The translations under genes were made by a program, and so were the position numbers. Positions 17,814 through 26,047 of a stretch of DNA of 64,000 bases are shown piece by piece; position 1 is the stretch's first letter; each line of letters opens with the position of its first letter. Under the pieces are notes generated by a model. It saw only the letters and a list, made by a program, of their open reading frames with translations. It ran no database searches and was not told where the DNA came from. The DNA lies in assembly GCA_949297215.1 (NCBI GenBank), contig CASFRV010000005.1:38934-102933 (forward strand), given 5' to 3'. The stretch is from an uncultured Bacteroidales bacterium. GTDB lineage: Bacteria > Bacteroidota > Bacteroidia > Bacteroidales > Bacteroidaceae.

Positions 17814-19052
17814 ATGGCAAACGTCAACGAAAACTTTCTGAAAATAAGGCAGAACTACCTGTTTGCCGACATCGCCCGCCGCGTCTCGGCCTACAAGGCC
17901 GCCCACCCCGAGGCACAGCTCATCAGCCTGGGCATCGGCGACGTGACGCGGCCGCTGGCACCCGCCGTGGTGGAGGCGCTCCACCGCGCCGTGGACGAAA
18001 TGGGCAACGAGCGCACCTTCCGCGGCTATGGCCCGGAGCACGGCTACGCTTTCCTGCGCGATGCTATCGTCCGTCACGACTTTGCCCCACGCGGCATCAG
18101 CCTCGAGCCCGACGAAATCTTCATCAACGACGGCGCCAAGAGCGATACGGGCAACTTCGGCGACATCCTCGGGCATGACAACACGATATGCGTGACCGAC
18201 CCGATATATCCCGTCTATGTCGACGCAAACGTCATGGACGGGCGCGCCGGCAACGTCACCGACACGGGATGGAGCCGCGTGATCTACTCACCCTGCACAG
18301 CCGGAAACGGCTTTACGCCCGCCCTGCCGCGGCAACGGGCCGACATGATCTACCTTTGCTACCCCAACAACCCGACGGGCACTACCCTCTCGCGCGAGGA
18401 ACTGAAACGGTGGGTCGGCTATGCCTTGGAACACGACAGCCTCATCCTCTACGACGCTGCCTACGAGGCCTACATCACAGAGCCCGACGTCCCCCACTCC
18501 ATCTACGAAATCGAGGGGGCGCGGCAGTGCGCCGTCGAGTTTCATTCCTATTCCAAAACGGCAGGCTTCACCGGCCTGCGCTGCGGCTACACCGTCGTGC
18601 CCCGCGAGGTGACGGCCCGCACGGCAACAGGCCGGCGCGTGGAGCTCAACCCGCTCTGGAACAGGAGGCAATGCACAAAGTTCAACGGCACGGCCTACAT
18701 CGTGCAGCGCGCCGCCGAGGCCACCTACTCTGAAGAGGGCCGCAAGCAGGTGCGCGCCACCATCGACTACTACATGGACAATGCCCGCCTGATGCACAAA
18801 GCGCTGCGCGAGGCGGGCCTCACCGTCTACGGCGGCGTGAACGCGCCCTATCTGTGGGTGCAGACGCCCGAGGGCACAGGCAGCTGGGACTTCTTTGCCC
18901 GCCTGCTCGCCGAGGCCCACGTGATCTGCACCCCGGGCGCCGGCTTCGGCCCTGCCGGCGAGGGCTACGTGCGCCTCACGGCCTTTGGCCGCCGCGACGA
19001 CTGCACCGAAGCCATGCGCCGCCTCGCGGCATGGACGGCCGGCACCCGCTGA
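17814..19052 (+). CDS. dapL: LL-diaminopimelate aminotransferase
   Basis: A 412-residue PLP-dependent class I/II aminotransferase that makes LL-DAP from tetrahydrodipicolinate and glutamate in a single step. The PLP lysine is in [16 protein letters not shown], and the N-terminal [12 protein letters not shown] and [13 protein letters not shown] segments are typical of DapL. It lies just downstream of dapF, which epimerises its product. This aminotransferase variant is common in Bacteroidota and explains the lack of succinylase genes here. Cytoplasmic. Confidence 0.95.
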   Translation: MANVNENFLKIRQNYLFADIARRVSAYKAAHPEAQLISLGIGDVTRPLAPAVVEALHRAVDEMGNERTFRGYGPEHGYAFLRDAIVRHDFAPRGISLEPDEIFINDGAKSDTGNFGDILGHDNTICVTDPIYPVYVDANVMDGRAGNVTDTGWSRVIYSPCTAGNGFTPALPRQRADMIYLCYPNNPTGTTLSREELKRWVGYALEHDSLILYDAAYEAYITEPDVPHSIYEIEGARQCAVEFHSYSKTAGFTGLRCGYTVVPREVTARTATGRRVELNPLWNRRQCTKFNGTAYIVQRAAEATYSEEGRKQVRATIDYYMDNARLMHKALREAGLTVYGGVNAPYLWVQTPEGTGSWDFFARLLAEAHVICTPGAGFGPAGEGYVRLTAFGRRDDCTEAMRRLAAWTAGTR

Positions 19053-19110
19053 CACCGCCGCGCAGCGAAATCCATAGAAAACAAAAACCATAAAACGATA
19101 AAGATCCGCT

Positions 19111-21300
19111 ATGTCGAACCTTAGATTCAAAGTTGTCGAAGAGGCGTTCAAAAAGCGCCCGCTCGACGTGCCCGCTCCCAAGGAGCGCCCCTCGGAATAT
19201 TTTGGCAAGTACGTGTTCAACCGCGAAAAGATGTTCAAATACCTCCCCCTGGCCACGTACGAAAAGCTGCGCGAAGTCATCGAAAAACGTATCCCCCTCG
19301 ACTTGGCCGTGGCCGACGAGGTGGCGCGCGGCATGAAGCGCTGGGCCATGGAGATGGGCGCCACCCACTGCACCCACTGGTTCCAGCCGCTCACGGAGGG
19401 CACGGCCGAAAAGCACGATGCCTTCGTGGAGCACGACGGAAAGGGCGGCATGCTGGAAAACTTCTCGGGCAAGGAGCTCGTGCAGCAGGAGCCCGACGCT
19501 TCGTCGTTTCCCAACGGCGGCATACGCTCGACCTTCGAGGCGCGCGGCTACTCGGCGTGGGACCCCGCTTCGCCCGTATTCATCGTGGGCGACACGCTGA
19601 TGATTCCCACCGTCTTCATCTCCTACACGGGCGAGGCGCTCGACTATAAGGCTCCGCTGAAAAAGTCGCTGGCAGCCATCGACCGCGCCGCCACGGCCGT
19701 GGCGCAGCTCTTCGACCGCCACGTGCACCACGTCAACGTCAACCTGGGCTGGGAGCAGGAGTATTTCCTCGTCGACGAAGGCCTCTACGCCGCACGGCCC
19801 GACCTGCTGCTCACGGGACGCACCCTGATGGGCCACGATTCGGCCAAGAACCAGCAGATGGACGACCACTATTTCGGCGCCATCCCCGAGCGCGTGGCCG
19901 CCTTCATGAAGGATCTGGAAATACAGGCGCTCGAACTGGGCATTCCCTGCAAGACAAGGCACAACGAGGTGGCTCCCAACCAGTTTGAGCTGGCACCTAT
20001 CTTCGAGGAGTGCAACCTTGCGGTGGACCACAACATGCTTATCATGTCGCTCATGCGGAAAATCGCGCGCAAGCACGGCTTCCGCTGCCTGCTGCACGAA
20101 AAGCCCTTTGCCGGCATCAACGGTAGCGGCAAGCACAACAACTGGTCGCTCACGACCGACACGGGCGTGCTGCTCCACGCGCCGGGAAAGACGCCTGAGG
20201 ACAACCTGCGCTTCATCACCTTCATCGTGGAGACGCTGATGGCCGTTTACCGCCACAACGGGCTCATCAAGGCCTCGATCATGAGCGCCACCAACAGCCA
20301 CCGCCTGGGTGCCCACGAGGCGCCGCCCGCCATCATTTCGTCGTTTCTGGGAAGCCAGGTGGCCGAGCTGCTCGACCGCGTGGAGAGCTCGACGAAGGAC
20401 GAGCTCTTCACCATGGAGGGCAAGCACGGCGTGCGGCTCGACATACCGCAGATACCCGAACTGATGATCGACAACACCGACCGCAACCGCACGTCGCCCT
20501 TTGCCTTCACGGGCAACCGTTTCGAGTTTCGCGCCGTGGGCTCGTCGGCCAATTGCGCGAGCGCCATGCTCACGCTCAACACGGCCGTGGCCGAGGCGCT
20601 CACCGACTTCCGCCGCCGCGTGGACGCTCTCATGGCCGGGGGCGAAGGAAAAATCAGTGCCATCCTTGACGTGCTGCGCGAGGACATTAAAACGTGCAAG
20701 CCCATCCGCTTCGACGGCAACGGATACAGCGACGAATGGAAGGAGGAGGCGGCACGCCGCGGGCTCGACTGCGAAACGAGCTGCCCGCTGGTCATCGACC
20801 GCTATCTCGACCCCGAAAGCATCGATATGTACGAAAGCATGCACGTCATGAACCGCCACGAGCTCGAGGCGCGCAACGAAATAAAATGGGAGACGTATCA
20901 GAAGAAAATTCAGATCGAAGCCCGCGTGCTGGGCGACATTTGCATGAACCACATCATCCCCGTGGCCACGAAGTATCAGAGCGAACTGGTGGATAACGTG
21001 CACAAGATTTACAGCGTGTTCCCGCCCGAAAAGGCCAAGGAGCTTACGGCCTACAACGTGGACCTGATCGAGAAAATCAACAAGCACACCAACTTTATTG
21101 CCGAGAACGTAGAGAAGATGGTGGAGCGGCGGAAAGAGGTGAACCGCATCGAAAACATCCGCGAAAAGGCCATTGCCTATCACGACGACATAGCTCCCTA
21201 CATGGACTCGATACGCTACCACGTGGACAAGCTCGAACTCATCGTCGAGGACGAGATGTGGACGCTCCCGAAGTATCGCGAACTGCTCTTCGTGCGTTGA
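19111..21300 (+). CDS. glnN: Glutamine synthetase type III
   Basis: A 729-residue type III glutamine synthetase, the long form common in Bacteroidota, which assimilates ammonium by ATP-dependent amidation of glutamate. The expected length and signatures are present, including THCTHWFQPLTEGTAEKHD, NLGWEQEYFLVD, PCKTRHNEVAPNQFELAPI, INGSGKHNNWSL and NRTSPFAFTGNRFEFRAVGS. The C-terminal part has the helical extension typical of this type. It is followed by a strong terminator and is likely monocistronic, or read through from dapL with a 58-base gap. Confidence 0.97.
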   Translation: MSNLRFKVVEEAFKKRPLDVPAPKERPSEYFGKYVFNREKMFKYLPLATYEKLREVIEKRIPLDLAVADEVARGMKRWAMEMGATHCTHWFQPLTEGTAEKHDAFVEHDGKGGMLENFSGKELVQQEPDASSFPNGGIRSTFEARGYSAWDPASPVFIVGDTLMIPTVFISYTGEALDYKAPLKKSLAAIDRAATAVAQLFDRHVHHVNVNLGWEQEYFLVDEGLYAARPDLLLTGRTLMGHDSAKNQQMDDHYFGAIPERVAAFMKDLEIQALELGIPCKTRHNEVAPNQFELAPIFEECNLAVDHNMLIMSLMRKIARKHGFRCLLHEKPFAGINGSGKHNNWSLTTDTGVLLHAPGKTPEDNLRFITFIVETLMAVYRHNGLIKASIMSATNSHRLGAHEAPPAIISSFLGSQVAELLDRVESSTKDELFTMEGKHGVRLDIPQIPELMIDNTDRNRTSPFAFTGNRFEFRAVGSSANCASAMLTLNTAVAEALTDFRRRVDALMAGGEGKISAILDVLREDIKTCKPIRFDGNGYSDEWKEEAARRGLDCETSCPLVIDRYLDPESIDMYESMHVMNRHELEARNEIKWETYQKKIQIEARVLGDICMNHIIPVATKYQSELVDNVHKIYSVFPPEKAKELTAYNVDLIEKINKHTNFIAENVEKMVERRKEVNRIENIREKAIAYHDDIAPYMDSIRYHVDKLELIVEDEMWTLPKYRELLFVR

Positions 21301-21324
21301 GCGCCGCACCGGCCGACACAGAGA

Positions 21325-21352
21325 AGCCGCCCCTTCCGGGGGCGGCTTTTTT
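21325..21352 (+). terminator. Intrinsic terminator of glnN
   Basis: GCCGCCCC/GGGGCGGC stem with a TTCC-type loop followed by six T residues, 25 bases after the glnN stop. Confidence 0.9.
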
Positions 21353-21404
21353 GATGCTCCGCATACCAGGCCGGAGCCTCATCCGGCTGACGGGGCAGCA
21401 GGCC

Positions 21405-22118
21405 TCAGCGCGGGCGGTAGAGCAGGAAGATGGCCGGCGTCTTCGACAGGTCGGGCACGGCGGCACGGCGCCACTCGCCCACCGTCATCGAGCGCACCCA
21501 CTCGGCATCGGTGGTGAGGCCGGCGGCTATGCAGAGCTGCGTCTGTGGGCGGCAGGCGGCCAGCACGTCGGCCAGCATGCGTGCGTTGCGATAGGGCGTT
21601 TCGATGAAGAGCTGCGTCTGGTTTTCGCTGCGGGCCGTCTCTTCCAGGCGGCGCAGCTTGCGGGCGCGGGCAGTCCCGTCGATGGGCAGATAGCCGTGAA
21701 AGGCAAAGCTCTGCCCGTTGAAGCCCGAGGCCATGACCGACAGCAAGATCGACGAGGGACCCACAAGCGCCACAACGGGCAGCCCCTCGCGGCGGGCCAG
21801 AGCCACCATCTGTGCGCCCGGGTCGGCCACGGCGGGGCAGCCGGCCTCGCTGATGACGCCCATGGGCTCGCCCGCGCGCAGGGGCGCCAGATAGCGGGCA
21901 AAGGCGGCCTCGTCGGCGTGCTTGCCCATGGGATAGAACGTGAGGGCGTCGATGTCGATGCTGCGGTCCACCTGTTTCAGGAAGCGGCGCGCGCTGCGCA
22001 CGTCCTCCACGATGAAATGGCGTATGCCGCGCACCACCTCGGCGTTGTAGGGCGGCAGGACGCGGTCGAGCGGCGTGTCGCCCAGCGTCACGGGGATGAG
22101 ATAGAGAGCTGCTTCCAT
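21405..22118 (-). CDS. RsmI-like SAM-dependent methyltransferase
   Basis: A 237-residue protein of the tetrapyrrole methylase superfamily, close to RsmI (16S rRNA C1402 2'-O-methyltransferase). It shows YLIPVTLGDTPLDRVLP at the N terminus, the PMGVISEAGCPAVADPGA signature, VALVGPSSILLSVMASG and a C-terminal SKTPAIFLL motif. It is slightly shorter than typical RsmI. Bacteroidales often carry a second RsmI-like protein of this length, so the exact rRNA target is uncertain. One base lies between its start and the end of the GldB-like gene, so both are in one operon. Confidence 0.8.
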   Translation of the reverse strand: MEAALYLIPVTLGDTPLDRVLPPYNAEVVRGIRHFIVEDVRSARRFLKQVDRSIDIDALTFYPMGKHADEAAFARYLAPLRAGEPMGVISEAGCPAVADPGAQMVALARREGLPVVALVGPSSILLSVMASGFNGQSFAFHGYLPIDGTARARKLRRLEETARSENQTQLFIETPYRNARMLADVLAACRPQTQLCIAAGLTTDAEWVRSMTVGEWRRAAVPDLSKTPAIFLLYRPR

Positions 22119-22119
22119 G

Positions 22120-23127
22120 TCAGGCCGGTTGATAGCCCGCCGCGTCGAGCAGCTCGCGGCAATCGGTCATTTCCAGGAGCTCCGCGATGGACGTGTCGGG
22201 GTGATTTTTCATGTAGCTGTCGATGATGCGCAAGCCTATCCACAGGCCGACGCCGCGCGAATAGGGGTCGGCAAAATAGCCCTGCGGTGTCGTAAAGTCG
22301 AGCAGCGGGCCGAGCAGACTCGTGTCGTGGCCGGCCAGCAGACCGGGCTCGGAGAGGGCCGTCCAGGCCTCGCGTTCGTGGGCCGCATACCAGGCTTGCG
22401 ACTTGGGGCAGGCGCTGGCCGCCTCGGTGAGCGGAAGTTCCAGCACGCGCGCCACGGCCCAATAGATTTTGCCGCGCATGAGCATCTCTTCCAGGAAGGT
22501 CAGCGAGCCGCTGCCGGCGTCGGGCGCATAGCGGGCCATGAGATAATAGACCAGGCAGTCCTGCGGCAGGCGCGAGGGGTCGAGCCCCACGCGCTGGCAG
22601 GGCTGGAAATAACGGCGGTAGAGGGGATAGTCGGCTCCCATGTATTTATCCAGGCTGATGCCCAGCAGGCGGTCGCTCACCACGATGCTCTGGCGAAAGG
22701 CCGAGTTGAGCGTATAGACCGTGGGCAGCGGCATGTCGGGGCAAACGCGGCGCAGACGGGCAAAAGCCTCGCGCAGCTCGCGCTCGTAGGGGGCGAAATT
22801 GCCAAACTTGCGCCCCACGTCGGCCCGCAGCCGCACGAGCGTCGTGTCGGCATAGAAGCGGCGCAGCTTTTCGCCCAGGCTGTCGTCGCCCGCACTGCCC
22901 AGACGCAGCACGTCCTCGACGAGAATGCGCGTTTCGGCCGGAAAATCGGTGCGCAGACGGAGCAGCGACGAAAACGTGCCCGTGTGGAGATAGTCCTCGA
23001 CGGCGTTGTCGAAGCGCACAACGAGCAGCCCGTCGGCCTCGCGCACGCAGTCGGCAGCAGGCCGCCCGCCGCACCCCATAAGGGCAAGGAGAACGAGGAT
23101 GAACAGGGAATTCTGAACTGTTTTCAA
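22120..23127 (-). CDS. gldB: GldB-like lipoprotein (TTG start)
   Basis: A 335-residue lipoprotein of the GldB family, needed for gliding and type IX secretion in Flavobacterium but widespread in Bacteroidota that neither glide nor secrete this way. The TTG at 23127 gives a normal signal peptide, KTVQNSLFILVLLALMGC. The in-frame ATG at 23169 would place 14 odd residues ahead of it and lies upstream of the -7 promoter element at 23151-23158, so it cannot be in that transcript. The body contains the GldB-type YFQPCQRVGLDPSRLPQD and YFADPYSRGVGLWIG motifs. Another TTG at 23136 is possible. Role in this organism unknown. Confidence 0.7.
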   Translation of the reverse strand: MKTVQNSLFILVLLALMGCGGRPAADCVREADGLLVVRFDNAVEDYLHTGTFSSLLRLRTDFPAETRILVEDVLRLGSAGDDSLGEKLRRFYADTTLVRLRADVGRKFGNFAPYERELREAFARLRRVCPDMPLPTVYTLNSAFRQSIVVSDRLLGISLDKYMGADYPLYRRYFQPCQRVGLDPSRLPQDCLVYYLMARYAPDAGSGSLTFLEEMLMRGKIYWAVARVLELPLTEAASACPKSQAWYAAHEREAWTALSEPGLLAGHDTSLLGPLLDFTTPQGYFADPYSRGVGLWIGLRIIDSYMKNHPDTSIAELLEMTDCRELLDAAGYQPA

Positions 23128-23150
23128 ACCGTACAATATGTTAATATGCG

Positions 23151-23158
23151 CAAAGATA
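23151..23158 (-). promoter_or_regulatory. -7 element (TATCTTTG) for gldB-like gene
   Basis: A minus-strand match to TAnnTTTG. Transcription would start near 23144, downstream of the first in-frame ATG (23169) and just upstream of the two TTG codons at 23136 and 23127, which decides the start of the GldB-like gene. Confidence 0.55.
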
Positions 23159-23330
23159 CGGGTTTCCACGCATATCCGAAAGGAAAACCTTCAATAAATG
23201 CGAAAATCAAGGCTTTCCGCCGCTTTTTCAGCGAAAAATGTGTTGTTTTGTCAGCTCCGGCCCCGCCTCGCGGCGCATCGTGCCGCTTCAGCCGGCCGCA
23301 CGGGGCCCGCCGCCGGAGGGGGCGCGACGC

Positions 23331-24353
23331 TCAACTGCGGGCGAAGAGCTGCGCAAACGTTTTCTTCCCGCGCAGATAGTAGGCCACGAGCAGGCTGCCG
23401 TCTGTGCGCCCCTCCACGCGTCCGCCCACGGCGGCTGCCAGGTTGGCCCGGCGGTCGGCCTCGACGTCGGGGCGCATCCGGCGGAAGGCACGGCGCGCGC
23501 GGAAGACGGCCCGCATCTCGCCCCAGCTGCCCCCGAGCAGAAACTTGGCCGCCGCCACATAGTCGAGCAGGGCGCGCACGCGCATGACGGGGCGCAGCTC
23601 CGCCTCGGGCAGGTTCTTATAGAGCATGAGCAGGTTGTTGCGGAAGTTGAGGAACGTCTTGCGGGCGTTGCCATGGGCCAGCGTGCCCCCACCCAGGTGG
23701 TAAACGCGGCTGGCGGCCACGCAGGCGATGCCCCTGCCCCGCGCCCTGAGGCGCCAGCACAGGTCGATCTCCTCCATGTGGGCAAAAAAGCGCCCGTCGA
23801 AGCCGCCCGCGCTCTGCCAGTCGGTGCGGCGCACCATGAGCGCGGCCCCCGTGGCCCACAGCAGAGGCACATCGGCGTCATACTGCCCCCGGTCGGTCTC
23901 CACGGTGGCAAAAAGGCGGCCGCGGCAGAAGGGGTAGCCGTAGCGGTCGATGAAGCCGCCCGCTGCTCCGGCATACTCAAACTCGTCCCTCCGCCTGAGG
24001 CTCATCAGCTTGGGCTGGCAGGCCGCCACCTCGGGGTGGGCGTCCATATACTGCACAAGGGGCTCGAGCCAGCCGGGCGTCACCTCGACGTCGGAGTTGA
24101 GCAACAGGTAATAGTCGGCCTCCACTTGGGCCAGGGCGCGGTTGTAGCCCTCGGCAAAGCCGAAGTTTTCGGGCAACAATACGCGGCGCACAGAGGGGAA
24201 AGCCTCTTTGAGCCACTCGACCGACCCGTCCGTCGAGCCGTTATCGGCCACAACGACTTCGGCCCCCTCGCCGGTGCAGGCCACCACCGAGGGAAGAAAG
24301 CGGCGCATGAGCTCCACGCCGTTCCAGTTGAGTATGACGACAGCTGTTTTCAT
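23331..24353 (-). CDS. Family 2 glycosyltransferase, rhamnosyltransferase-like
   Basis: A 340-residue GT-A enzyme with AVVILNWNGVELMRRFLPS, VVADNGSTDGSVEWL and the metal-binding LLNSDVEVTPGWL, followed by FAHMEEIDLCWRLRARG, which carries the catalytic-base-type ED/EID motif of this group. These features match family 2 transferases that build surface polysaccharide, often called rhamnosyltransferases. It lacks membrane helices. It sits 10 bases downstream of mtaB on the same strand, a common arrangement that does not by itself indicate its substrate. Donor and acceptor unknown. Confidence 0.85.
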   Translation of the reverse strand: MKTAVVILNWNGVELMRRFLPSVVACTGEGAEVVVADNGSTDGSVEWLKEAFPSVRRVLLPENFGFAEGYNRALAQVEADYYLLLNSDVEVTPGWLEPLVQYMDAHPEVAACQPKLMSLRRRDEFEYAGAAGGFIDRYGYPFCRGRLFATVETDRGQYDADVPLLWATGAALMVRRTDWQSAGGFDGRFFAHMEEIDLCWRLRARGRGIACVAASRVYHLGGGTLAHGNARKTFLNFRNNLLMLYKNLPEAELRPVMRVRALLDYVAAAKFLLGGSWGEMRAVFRARRAFRRMRPDVEADRRANLAAAVGGRVEGRTDGSLLVAYYLRGKKTFAQLFARS

Positions 24354-24363
24354 TCTTTTTCGT

Positions 24364-25710
24364 TCATTCGTCTGTCAGCACCGTGAGCGCCTCGCCGTCG
24401 GCCGTCGGCCCGCCCAGGCGCACGTGCGTAATGGTGTTGTCGGCCGCGCAGGCGCCGGCCGGCAGCTCCACGCGCACATAGTTGTCCGTGAAGCCGTGCA
24501 GCGGCCGTCCGGGGCGGGCGTGCTCCCACAGCACGGGGCGCACCCGGCCCACGTTGCGGGCATAAAAGGCCCGTCGCTTCTCTTCCGAGAGGGCCAGCAG
24601 GCGGGCGCTGCGGGCGTGGCGCTCGGAGCGGGGCACGGTGTAGGCAATGTCGAGCGCGCGCGTGCCCGGCCGCTCCGAATAGGTGAAGACGTGGAGCTGC
24701 GAGATGTCCAGCCCGTCGATGAAAGCATAGGCCTCGTCGAAGAGCCCGGGCGTTTCGCCGCGCATGCCCGTCATCACGTCCACGCCGATAAAGGCGTCGG
24801 GCATGACGGAGCGCACCTTCTCTATCTTGGCACGGAACAGGGCCGTGTCATAGCGCCGGTGCATGAGGCGCAACACCTCGTCGCTCCCCGCTTGCAGGGG
24901 GATGTGGAAATGGGGCATAAAGGCGCGCGAGCGGGCGCAGAAGTCGATGATCTCGTCCGTCAGCAGGTTGGGCTCGATCGACGAGATGCGGTAGCGCTCG
25001 ATGCCCTCCACGTCGTCGAGCGCCCGCACAAGGTCATAGAACGTCTCGCCCGTCGAGCGGCCGAAGTCGCCGATGTTGACGCCCGTCAGCACAATCTCCT
25101 TGCCCCCCTCGCGGGCCACGGCGCGTGCCTGCTCCACGAGCGATGCCACGGAGGCGTTGCGGCTGCGCCCGCGGGCCAGCGGGATGGTGCAGTAGGTGCA
25201 ATAGTAATTGCAGCCGTCCTGCACTTTCAGAAAGTAGCGCGTGCGGTTGCCCCGCGAGCACGAGGGCACAAACGTTGCGACCTCGCGCGTGGGCACGGCG
25301 ATGGCCTCGTGGCACGCCTGCCCGGGCTCCATCAGCTCCTTGGCGCCGAGGCGCTCGGCCAGATAGGGAAGCATCATGCCCTTGTGCTCCATGCCGAGCA
25401 CGAGGTCCACGCCGTCGAAGCGGGCTATCTCGTCGGCCTTCAGCTGGGCATAGCAGCCCATGACGGCCACAAAAGCCCCGGGGTTTTCGCGCACAAAGCG
25501 GTGGATGGCCTGCCGGCATTTCTGGTCGGCCGTCTCCGTGACCGAGCACGTGTTGACGATGCAGACGTCCGCCCGCTCGCCCTCGCCGGCCGCGACGGCA
25601 CCGGCGCGCAGCAGGGCGTCGCGCAGCGCAGACGTCTCGGCAAAGTTGAGCTTACAGCCCAAAGTGTGAAAAGCCACGCGCTTGCCGCGCAGCACCGACA
25701 GGTCGCACAT
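24364..25710 (-). CDS. mtaB: tRNA t6A37 methylthiotransferase MtaB
   Basis: A 448-residue radical-SAM enzyme that adds a methylthio group to t6A at position 37 of ANN-decoding tRNAs. The N-terminal UPF0004 domain starts at AFHTLGCKLNFAE and holds further cysteines in VNTCSVT and VMGCYAQ; the radical-SAM cluster is CNYYCTYC; the C terminus is a TRAM-like domain (about residues 380-440). GCKLN and the cluster spacing distinguish MtaB from MiaB and RimO. It heads an operon with the downstream glycosyltransferase. Confidence 0.92.
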   Translation of the reverse strand: MCDLSVLRGKRVAFHTLGCKLNFAETSALRDALLRAGAVAAGEGERADVCIVNTCSVTETADQKCRQAIHRFVRENPGAFVAVMGCYAQLKADEIARFDGVDLVLGMEHKGMMLPYLAERLGAKELMEPGQACHEAIAVPTREVATFVPSCSRGNRTRYFLKVQDGCNYYCTYCTIPLARGRSRNASVASLVEQARAVAREGGKEIVLTGVNIGDFGRSTGETFYDLVRALDDVEGIERYRISSIEPNLLTDEIIDFCARSRAFMPHFHIPLQAGSDEVLRLMHRRYDTALFRAKIEKVRSVMPDAFIGVDVMTGMRGETPGLFDEAYAFIDGLDISQLHVFTYSERPGTRALDIAYTVPRSERHARSARLLALSEEKRRAFYARNVGRVRPVLWEHARPGRPLHGFTDNYVRVELPAGACAADNTITHVRLGGPTADGEALTVLTDE

Positions 25711-25738
25711 ATATTTCCTCTACGTTTGTTTGGGAGGG

Positions 25739-25746
25739 CAAAGTTA
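25739..25746 (-). promoter_or_regulatory. -7 element (TAACTTTG) for mtaB operon
   Basis: A minus-strand match to TAnnTTTG, 28 bases upstream of the mtaB start codon. No clear -33 element. Confidence 0.45.
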
Positions 25747-25839
25747 ATGCAAACGAGAGAAAAGAAAAAGAAGAGAGCAAGGCGAACTTCATTTTTCTTA
25801 CGCAAATGTAGTTATCCGCAAGGCCCATCCGAGACGTGA

Positions 25840-25861
25840 GAGACGCGATGAATCGCGTCTC
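25840..25861. repeat. Palindromic intergenic repeat (GAGACGCGAT stem)
   Basis: A 22-base near-perfect palindrome: 10-bp stem GAGACGCGAT/ATCGCGTCTC around a GA loop, followed by TAC. Elements of this form recur in intergenic DNA of many Bacteroidota genomes; only one full copy is seen here. It lies between two minus-strand genes. Confidence 0.6.
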
Positions 25862-25935
25862 TACGCAGCGGAAATTCATCCGCAAGCCCCGACATACCTA
25901 TTATTGCGGGGAGGCAGCGATGCCTGCGGGTGCGA

Positions 25936-25970
25936 AAAATGCCCCGCGACGCACGAAACGACGCGGGGCA
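25936..25970 (-). terminator. Terminator of WG-repeat gene
   Basis: On the minus strand the stem TGCCCCGCG/CGCGGGGCA is followed by TTTTT, 78 bases beyond the stop of the WG-repeat lipoprotein gene. Confidence 0.75.
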
Positions 25971-26047
25971 GGCTGTAAAAAGTTCCCGGCAGGTGCTCAG
26001 TCTGTGCAGGGCGGAAACTGCTGTAAAGATGGCGCAGACGGGGGCTG

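Larger units (their letters stand above)
25711..26047. other. Intergenic region with palindromic element and terminator
   Basis: No gene is supported. It contains a -7 element for mtaB (25739-25746, minus strand), the dispersed-type palindrome at 25840-25861, a second small stem GCGGA/TCCGC just after it, and the terminator of the WG-repeat gene at 25936-25970. Confidence 0.7.

Noticed and set aside
15522-18176. 884-codon open frame antisense to the glycosyltransferase and dapF
   Set aside because: A shadow of clearly identified genes; low-complexity composition with repeated His/Ala/Val.
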